Shown: in pieces, positions 1 to 4,834 of the stretch
Layout of the letters: the number at the start of each line of letters is the position of its first letter
Position numbering within the stretch: the stretch's first letter is position 1
Origin: CAYQJS01 sp964417895
GTDB lineage: Bacteria > Chloroflexota > UBA6077 > SHYK01
DNA length: 17,499 bases
Assembly: GCA_964417895.1 (NCBI GenBank)
Contig: CAYQJS010000077.1
Span: forward strand, 1 to 17,499
Reading direction: 5' to 3'
Notes under the pieces: model-generated
What the model was told of the DNA's origin: nothing
Databases searched by the model: none
Seen by the model: the letters and a program-made list of their open reading frames with translations, nothing else
Position numbers and translations under genes: made by a program

Positions 1-147
1 ATGAGCGGATTCCTTGTCGCCGGGTCGACCGTGCCGTTCCAGATCGCTGGCGTCGTGTTCGGTCTTGGGTTCGTCGGCGCCGGCATCCGACTGTGGTCGG
101 ATCCGACCTCGAGGAGTCTAGATGGCAGGGAGGAGTCGCCGAACTAG
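1..147 (+). CDS. Small single-helix membrane protein (cassette 1; possibly 5'-truncated)
   Basis: The frame is open from the first base of the window and stops at TAG 145-147, giving 48 residues if the ATG at base 1 is the start. Residues 11-32 are a hydrophobic, glycine-rich stretch (PFQIAGVVFGLGFVGAGI) followed by RLW and a polar tail, which suggests one transmembrane helix with the tail at the cytoplasmic side. The window edge hides any upstream sequence and ribosome site, so this may be only the C-terminus of a longer membrane protein. The stop codon lies directly after the R'' box of the first attC-like site, the placement expected of a cassette ORF. No family is recognised. Confidence 0.45.
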   Translation: MSGFLVAGSTVPFQIAGVVFGLGFVGAGIRLWSDPTSRSLDGREESPN

Positions 148-230
148 CGGTTGCACCGGAGCCGGCGCAGACATGTGCTCATCCTTCAACCAGCGCCGTC
201 GCGCCGGCCCGGTGAACCGGGGTGTTAGGA
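138..230 (+). other. attC-like recombination site 1
   Basis: The candidate R'' box is GCCGAAC (138-144) and the R' box GTTAGGA (224-230). Between them CGGTTGCACCGG (148-159) pairs with CCGGTGAACCG (209-219), with one unpaired G at 153, and GCCGGCGC (161-168) pairs with GCGCCGGC (201-208). That makes a long imperfect hairpin with a roughly 32-base terminal loop. Short unpaired spacers separate the arms from the boxes, as in attC. The AAC/GTT core is present, but the outer bases of R'' depart from the RYYYAAC consensus and R' ends in A rather than a pyrimidine, so this is the weakest of the three in its boxes although its stem is strong. Confidence 0.5.
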
Positions 231-234
231 CGCG

Positions 235-270
235 GTTACGACGTGCCGTAGCGGCAGGCGCGAGCGTAAC
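235..270. repeat. Nested inverted repeat before the acetyltransferase
   Basis: GTTACG (235-240) is the inverted copy of CGTAAC (265-270), and inside it TGCCG (244-248) pairs with CGGCA (252-256) around a TAG loop. It lies just inside the start of cassette 2. The order GTT...AAC is opposite to an attC site, so it is not a fourth attC in either orientation. Its role is unknown; the remaining bases up to 413 show no clear promoter. Confidence 0.3.
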
Positions 271-413
271 TCGCGGGGGCCATCAGCCACAAAGGACGGT
301 CGGGCGACGAACAGGGACTATGCTCGCGCGAAGGGACATCGGGAGGGCGTCTGCTACTTCCGATCGTTTAGCGGAGGTTCCGGCCCAGCGTGCCCGAATG
401 CGGAGGATTAGAG

Positions 414-1025
414 ATGGATGGCATCGAGCCCCTGAAGCGGGAGGCCGTGGAGAGGGCGACAACCACGCTGGAGCGAGCGTTTTCGACCGACCCGATGTTC
501 ACGTGGATCTTCCCGGATCCAACACGACGCTCTCGGTCGCTCCGCCGGCTCAACCGAGTTCCGCTGGAGTACGGCCTTCGCTACGGTCACGTGACCCAGT
601 ACGACGCGGGGATGGCGGTTGCAGTCTGGATTCCTCCTGGCCGCACGATCACGGTGGGTGGCATGGTCCGCTCCGGCATCCTCACAGTGCCGTTCCGCGT
701 CGGATTCCGGCCCTTCGCCAAGTTCATGGGCGCCAATGAGATCATGGAACGGATCCATAAGAAGTACGTTCCCGAACCGCACTGGTACCTCATGATCGTC
801 GGGGTCGATCCCGAGCTCCAGGGCCGCGGTCTCGGCACGGCGTTGGTGAAGGAGGGACTGGCGCGGGCCGACCAGGCGAACTGCCCCTGCTACCTCGAGA
901 CCAGCGAAGAGCGAAATCTGGCCTTCTACGAACGCCATGGTTTCGTCGTCGTAGAGACCGCGACCCTGGGCGACGGCGGCCCTACTGGCTGGGCGATGCG
1001 CCGCGATCCACGAGGCTCGAGCTGA
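414..1025 (+). CDS. GNAT-family N-acetyltransferase, puromycin-acetyltransferase-like
   Basis: This 203-residue protein has the acetyl-CoA-binding motif A, VGVDPELQGRGLGTALV (QGRGLG at residues 136-141), and the later motif NLAFYERHGF (168-177) followed by GW-AMRR near the end. The DPMFTWIFPDP opening and the AVAVWIPPG strand match the layout of Pac-like GNATs, cytosolic enzymes that transfer acetyl from acetyl-CoA to an amino group. The substrate cannot be read from the sequence. The ATG at 414 is chosen because GGAGG (402-406) lies seven bases before it; the frame is open upstream to a GTG at 390, but that start overlaps nothing useful. It lies in the second integron-like cassette, where acetyltransferases are common cargo, sometimes for resistance. 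Downstream, a 51-residue ORF precedes the attC. Confidence 0.85.
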   Translation: MDGIEPLKREAVERATTTLERAFSTDPMFTWIFPDPTRRSRSLRRLNRVPLEYGLRYGHVTQYDAGMAVAVWIPPGRTITVGGMVRSGILTVPFRVGFRPFAKFMGANEIMERIHKKYVPEPHWYLMIVGVDPELQGRGLGTALVKEGLARADQANCPCYLETSEERNLAFYERHGFVVVETATLGDGGPTGWAMRRDPRGSS

Positions 1026-1072
1026 GCCGCGCCCGATCGCCCGCGCTCTTTCCTTTCAGGAGGTGGCGTTCA

Positions 1073-1228
1073 GTGAAGGTGCAGGCGGGGTCTCGGCCCG
1101 AGGATCAAAGAGAGCCTCGACGAGCTCCGACGCGACGGGGAATGGACCCGTTTTACGCGATGCTCCACGATCTCATGCGGACATACGAGGAGGTCTACGA
1201 AGATCCGCGAACGGTGTGCGCGTCCTAA
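1073..1228 (+). CDS. Small 51-residue ORF of unknown function in cassette 2
   Basis: A perfect AGGAGG (1058-1063) stands nine bases before a GTG start at 1073, and the frame stays open to TAA at 1226-1228. The product begins with a basic, proline-rich segment (residues 1-23, many R) and continues as MDPFYAMLHDLMRTYEEVYEDPRTVCAS, an acidic and aromatic segment that looks helical. No family is recognised. The stop codon is inside the R'' box of the second attC-like site, exactly where many cassette ORFs end, which together with the ribosome site argues for a real gene. About two thirds of its codons end in G or C, somewhat fewer than in the larger genes. It could instead be a chance ORF; the acetyltransferase 48 bases upstream may be its co-transcribed partner. 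Confidence 0.45.
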   Translation: MKVQAGSRPEDQREPRRAPTRRGMDPFYAMLHDLMRTYEEVYEDPRTVCAS

Positions 1229-1293
1229 CAGCGCGCTGGAGCCGTCGGCGGCGGACGAGCACGGAGCGCCGCGGCTCAGCGCGGACGTTAGGC
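1223..1293 (+). other. attC-like recombination site 2
   Basis: R'' TCCTAAC (1223-1229) faces R' GTTAGGC (1287-1293); R' fits GTTRRRY perfectly and R'' fits RYYYAAC except for its first base. The arms CGCGCTG-G-AGCC (1232-1243) and GGCTCAGCGCG (1273-1283) pair fully apart from one extra G at 1238 or 1239 on the left arm. GCGGCG (1248-1253) then pairs with CGCCGC (1267-1272), leaving a 13-base loop. A single extrahelical base in an otherwise paired arm is a known recognition feature of attC. The predicted crossover is between G1287 and T1288. Confidence 0.68.
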
Positions 1294-1416
1294 TTCGCAG
1301 CGCCAGGTTCTTGGAGACCGGCTAGAGACCAACGGAACTGGATAGCCTCACCTGGCCACTGAATGGTGTCAGGAGTCGAAGCCGAGTAATAATAACGCGC
1401 GACAGGGAGGATGAGC

Positions 1417-1785
1417 ATGGCGCGAGTAATCGTCAAGGCGATAGCAAATCCGTGGAATGCGGAGAGCGGCTCCCGAACGGGCGCAGCTGTGGTAGTGTCC
1501 GTCACAAATGCCCGTGGAGAACCTGTCAAGGGTCTCGGTCAGTCAGATTTCCACCTACGCAGGAGCCCCTCGGTGGATCCGGGCAACCTGCGAGAAGTTC
1601 AAATCACCACGTTCTGGGAGTATCTCCAGCAATTGCCCGCAGCGGGCCTTCCCGGCTTTTATCTAATGGTCGTTCACCCTTCAGGGACGGATGTATGGAA
1701 TCCCGGACTCCATATCCTGCAGGTGGTCGTGCTCAAAGGCACCGCATTGAAAGGACAAACGTTGGTCTCTATAAATGTGCCCTGA
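1417..1785 (+). CDS. Unknown cassette protein with Ig-like beta-strand pattern
   Basis: The ORF encodes 122 residues. GGGAGG (1405-1410) lies six bases before the ATG at 1417; an in-frame ATG at 1411 touches the ribosome site and is less likely. The segment AAVVVSVTNARGEPVKGLGQSDFHL (residues 23-47) has the rhythm of bacterial Ig-like or carboxypeptidase-regulatory-like domains (V-V-D/N-x-x-G-x-PV-x-GL-x-x-x-DF). Alternating hydrophobic residues continue to the end (FYLMVVHPSG, HILQVVVLKG, LVSINV), so an all-beta fold is likely. There is no signal peptide, membrane segment or catalytic motif. It is the only ORF of cassette 3, 57 bases before the third attC. AT-rich TAATAATAAC just upstream (1387-1396) may contain a -10-like element. 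No specific family is recognised. Confidence 0.7.
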   Translation: MARVIVKAIANPWNAESGSRTGAAVVVSVTNARGEPVKGLGQSDFHLRRSPSVDPGNLREVQITTFWEYLQQLPAAGLPGFYLMVVHPSGTDVWNPGLHILQVVVLKGTALKGQTLVSINVP

Positions 1786-1842
1786 TTCCACGGGTCAGTT
1801 TCGCGCCACCAACAACGGCAGCCTAGTGAGGGCTATGCCGAC

Positions 1843-1909
1843 GCCTAACTATAACTAACCCGGCATTGCCGCCGGACACGCTACGCGCGGCTGAATGCTA
1901 ACGTTAGGC
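1843..1909 (+). other. attC-like recombination site 3
   Basis: This is the clearest site by its boxes: R'' GCCTAAC (1843-1849) and R' GTTAGGC (1903-1909) are exact inverted copies and both fit the attC consensus. Inside, GCATT (1863-1867) pairs with AATGC (1894-1898) and GCCGC (1868-1872) with GCGGC (1887-1891), with a two-base TG bulge on the right arm. The left spacer is longer than usual (13 bases). The site is 67 bases long, within the short attC range. The predicted crossover is between G1903 and T1904. Confidence 0.72.
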
Positions 1910-1922
1910 GGCGGTGGCGCGA

Positions 1923-2350
1923 ATGGCGCAGTTGCCGATCACGGTCTGTCGCGTCGACACGCCCGATGGGTCGAAGGACTACGTCACTTGCCTTCCCCGC
2001 AAGCAAGTGTTCGCGCGGGTCTGGCCGCGGAGGCAATCGTCGGCGTCTTTGCTGCGTCCGTTGGAGCCGGGCGAGGCCACCACCCCGACCGTGTTCGCCC
2101 CGAACCGCGTGTTCGTTGACTTCCTGCACGGGGTGATCGCCCGCCGCGGCACCGAACTGCCCGGACTCACCGCGGAAGCCAAGCGGCAGGGCGACGGCCG
2201 GGTGTACGTCATCGACCAGCGGACCCGCACCCGCAAGGGGCCGTCCCGCCCGAGGATGTTGTCGGCGCGTTCGAGGTTAGGGGGGCTCACCCGGCCCGCG
2301 TGATTGCTTTCTGGGAGTTCACCGCTCCTCCGCGAGGGCCGGGCAGCTGA
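1923..2350 (+). pseudogene. Unknown cassette-4 ORF with a frameshift near 2225
   Basis: Reading from ATG 1923 (or GTG 1914) gives MAQLPITVCRVDTPDGSKDYVTC... through VYVIDQRTRT. After about 2230 the same frame turns into low-complexity arginine-rich sequence to a stop at 2301-2303. In the frame one base back the sequence is protein-like, GAVPPEDVVGAFEVRGAHPARVIAFWEFTAPPRG, to TGA at 2348-2350. A single missing base around 2215-2235 would join the two into one protein of about 142 residues. It may be a real inactivating mutation or a sequencing error. No family, signal peptide or membrane segment is recognised. It starts 13 bases after the third attC R' box, so there is little room for a promoter or a good ribosome site. 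No attC follows it. Confidence 0.5.
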
Positions 2351-2442
2351 GCGAGGTCGTTGGCCTGCTGCGCGACACGTCACGAGGTGTCCCCAGGGGT
2401 TCTGAATGAAGGGAGCGACGCGAAGACGACAGAGGAGCAGTC

Positions 2443-3018
2443 ATGACGGAGCAAGAGCATTTGCAGCCAGGCACAAACCTCACCGCTGCCCAGGAGGTCC
2501 TGCGCGACCTCTGGGAGGAGCACGTGCGCTACGAGTTCGTAACGCGCAACGCCGAGGATACCCTCGGCACCATGGTCGCGGACGCCTACGTCAACCACGT
2601 CCCGGTGTTGACTGGGGGTGTGGGCCGAGCGGAGCTGCATGACTTCTACTCGAAGCGCTTCATTCCGCAGATGCCGTCGGACACTGAGATGATCCCCATT
2701 TCGCGAACCATCGGCAACGATCAGGTGGTCGATGAAATGGTCTTCAAGTTCACCCACACAATGGCAATGGACTGGATGCTGCCCGGGATTGCCCCTACGG
2801 GAAAGCGGGTTGAGGTTCCGTTGGTCGCGATCGTCCACTTCCGGGAGGGTAAGCTGGCCCACGAGCATATCTACTGGGACCAGGCCTCCGTGCTAGTCCA
2901 GCTCGGTCTGCTCGATGTTGGCACACTGCCCGTCGCGGGCGTAGAAAGTGCCCGCAAGGCTCTCGATCCGCGCTTGCCAAGTAACGCGCTGATTGATCGC
3001 GGCGATCAAGGCAAGTAG
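2443..3018 (+). CDS. SnoaL/NTF2-like cystatin-fold protein
   Basis: The 191-residue product has the features of the SnoaL-like branch of the NTF2 superfamily: an N-terminal helix (LRDLWEEHVRYEFVTRNAEDTLGTMVADAYVNHVPVLTGGVGRAEL), then strands with VDEMVFKFTH, KRVEVPLVAIVHFREGKLAHEHIYWD. The final motif (FREGKLAHEHIYWDQASVLVQLGLLD) is typical of these small cone-shaped alpha+beta barrels. Members include cyclases, isomerases and many proteins of unknown role; the reaction here cannot be assigned. No signal peptide is present, so it should be cytosolic. GAGGAG (2431-2436) precedes the ATG by six bases. It is followed after 95 bases by a TPP enzyme on the same strand, so the two may share a transcript and pathway, which is inference. 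Confidence 0.82.
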   Translation: MTEQEHLQPGTNLTAAQEVLRDLWEEHVRYEFVTRNAEDTLGTMVADAYVNHVPVLTGGVGRAELHDFYSKRFIPQMPSDTEMIPISRTIGNDQVVDEMVFKFTHTMAMDWMLPGIAPTGKRVEVPLVAIVHFREGKLAHEHIYWDQASVLVQLGLLDVGTLPVAGVESARKALDPRLPSNALIDRGDQGK

Positions 3019-3113
3019 GCATTCGGCCAGCCAAGAGCCGTAACATCTCGCGAGATGCTCGTCGTAAGTTTCCTGCCGGGTGGGGCCCCCCACTTGCAGG
3101 ACAGGAGGGCGCA

Positions 3114-4757
3114 ATGCGAGTCCCGGATGTCATCGCCGAGATTCTGAAGCGCGAGGGCGTCGAGTTCATCATCGGGTACCCCGTCAACCCCATCCTCGAG
3201 GCGGCTGCGAAGGCAGACATCCGCCCAATCATCGTGCGACAGGAGCGAACGGGCATCCACATGGCCGACGCGTTCAGTCGAATGACCTCGGGCGACAAGA
3301 TCGGGGTGTTCGCGATGCAGCACGGGCCGGGCACCGAGAATGCCTTCGGCGCTGTCGCGCAGGCCTATGCCGAGTCGGTGCCCATCGTGGTGCTGCCGGG
3401 CGGCTACCCACGCCATCTGAGCAACATCTTTCCCAACTTCAACGCCTTCCTCAACTACCAGCACGTCACCAAGTGGTGTGAGCAGGTCACGGTGGCCAGC
3501 GCAGTCGTCGAGGCGATGCGCCGCGCGTTCACCCAGGCGCGCAACGGGCGGCCCGGGCCCGCGCTGGTGGAGTTCCCCGGCGACATTTTCCGAGAGGATG
3601 TGCCCGAGCCCCTCAATTACCAGCCGACCTATCGCGTCCGCAGTGCCCCCGACCCGCGGGGCGTCGACGAGGTGGCGCGCGCCTTAGTCGAAGCGGAACG
3701 GCCGGTCATCTATGCCGGGCAGGGCGTCCACTATGCCGGCGCGTGGGACGAGCTGCGCGAGCTGGCGGAGCTGCTCGAGGCGCCCGTGACCACCAGTCTG
3801 GAGGGCAAGAGCGCCTTTCCCGAGGACCATCCCCTCTCGCTGGGTTCCGGCGGGCGCTCCCTGCCCGGCCCGGTGCATCAGCACATCCAGGACGCTGACG
3901 TCATCTTCGGGATCGGCTGCAGCTTCTCCCGCACGAGCTACGGCATCCAGATGCCGGCGGGCAAAACCTACATCCACGCCACCGTCGACGCCACGGACCT
4001 GAACAAGGATGTGCCGGCGCGCTACGCGCTCATCGGCGACGCGAAGCTGACCCTGGCGGCGCTCACGCGGGCCGTGGGGGAGCGGCTCGGCGGCAGGCAG
4101 CGCGGCCGCAAGGAGGAGGTGGCGGCGCGCATCGCGCTGCAGCGCGACGATTGGATGGAACGCTGGCTCCCGAAGCTCACCTCCGAGGAGACGCCACTCA
4201 CGCCGTACCGTGTCCTCTGGGCCCTGCTGCACGCCGTGGACGGGGCCAATACGGTCATCATGCACGGCGCCGGCAGCCCGCGCGACCAGATCTCGCCCTT
4301 CTGGCAGTCGACCGTTCCCCTCAGCTACATCGGCTGGGGGAAGACGACCCAGCTGGGCTACGGGCTCGGCCTGGCCATGGGGGCGAAGCTCGCCCACCCC
4401 GAGAAGCTGTGCATCAACGTCTGGGGCGACGCCGCCATCGGCATGACGGGCATGGACTTCGAGACCGCCGTTCGCGAGCGCATCCCCATCCTGTCCGTCC
4501 TGTTCAACAACTTCTCCATGGCCATCGAGATCCCGGTGATGCCCGAGGCCACCGAGAAGTACCGTGCCACCGACATCTCGGGCAACTACGCCGACTTCGC
4601 CCGCGCACTGGGCGGCTACGGCGAGCGCGTGACCGAGCCGGCAGCGATCGTACCGGCCATCAAGCGGGGCATCGCCCAGACTATGGACGGCAAACCGGCG
4701 CTGATCGAGTTCATCACGGGCAAGGAGCTGGAGTACTCGCGGTTTGACGCCGGCTAG
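3114..4757 (+). CDS. Thiamine-pyrophosphate-requiring enzyme (acetolactate synthase / benzoylformate decarboxylase type)
   Basis: At 547 residues this has the three-domain length of the acetolactate synthase family. The N-terminal pyrimidine-binding domain begins VPDVIAEILKREGVEFIIGYPVNPILEA, with the cofactor-activating glutamate at E44 (VRQERTGIHMADAFSR). The central domain (about 180-330) contains ERPVIYAGQGVHYAGAWDELRELAELLEAPVTTS. The C-terminal domain has the diphosphate/Mg motif as GDA (438-440) ending in NN (465-466); the family usually has GDG. It should cleave or join carbons next to a 2-oxo acid, in the cytosol. No FAD- or substrate-specific residue lets me name the reaction, and acetolactate synthase itself is unlikely without a small subunit nearby. 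AGGAGG (3103-3108) lies five bases before the ATG. The SnoaL-like gene just upstream may act with it. Confidence 0.88.
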   Translation: MRVPDVIAEILKREGVEFIIGYPVNPILEAAAKADIRPIIVRQERTGIHMADAFSRMTSGDKIGVFAMQHGPGTENAFGAVAQAYAESVPIVVLPGGYPRHLSNIFPNFNAFLNYQHVTKWCEQVTVASAVVEAMRRAFTQARNGRPGPALVEFPGDIFREDVPEPLNYQPTYRVRSAPDPRGVDEVARALVEAERPVIYAGQGVHYAGAWDELRELAELLEAPVTTSLEGKSAFPEDHPLSLGSGGRSLPGPVHQHIQDADVIFGIGCSFSRTSYGIQMPAGKTYIHATVDATDLNKDVPARYALIGDAKLTLAALTRAVGERLGGRQRGRKEEVAARIALQRDDWMERWLPKLTSEETPLTPYRVLWALLHAVDGANTVIMHGAGSPRDQISPFWQSTVPLSYIGWGKTTQLGYGLGLAMGAKLAHPEKLCINVWGDAAIGMTGMDFETAVRERIPILSVLFNNFSMAIEIPVMPEATEKYRATDISGNYADFARALGGYGERVTEPAAIVPAIKRGIAQTMDGKPALIEFITGKELEYSRFDAG

Positions 4758-4834
4758 AAGGCGCAGTCCCGGCCCGGCCGAGTGGACCACGGGAACGTTG
4801 TGATCAACACCAGCAAACGAGCAGAGCCTGATCC

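Larger units (their letters stand above)
1..2350 (+). mobile_element. Integron gene-cassette array without integrase in view (CALIN-like)
   Basis: Three attC-like sites (138-230, 1223-1293, 1843-1909) divide this stretch into cassettes, all in the same orientation: the tail of one ending at 224, then 225-1287, 1288-1903 and one opening at 1904. Each site pairs a terminal AAC-type box with a GTT-type box around an imperfect hairpin. Each preceding ORF lies on the plus strand and ends at or shortly before the site, as integron cassettes do. The products are small and mostly unrelated, again typical. No tyrosine recombinase or attI is visible; the array may continue upstream of base 1. The last cassette has no recognisable attC before the conventional gene at 2443, so the right boundary near 2350 is approximate. 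Clusters of attC lacking an integrase (CALINs) are known in several phyla. That this is one is inference from structure. Confidence 0.65.

Noticed and set aside
235..270. Possible extra attC at GTTACG...CGTAAC
   Set aside because: The boxes are in the order GTT...AAC, the reverse of attC on either strand, and the element is only 36 bases.
122..739. 205-residue plus-strand ORF overlapping the acetyltransferase
   Set aside because: It is arginine-rich, runs across the attC-like hairpin and overlaps the well-supported acetyltransferase in another frame; it is a GC-rich shadow.
1063..1362. 99-residue ORF over the second attC
   Set aside because: It has no ribosome site of its own, its composition is low-complexity Arg/Ser, and it reads through the attC hairpin; the 1073 frame has the better start.
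2350..2442. Searched for a fourth attC after the last cassette ORF
   Set aside because: There is no AAC in this interval to form an R'' box; GTTGGCC at 2359-2365 does not fit GTTRRRY and has no partner.
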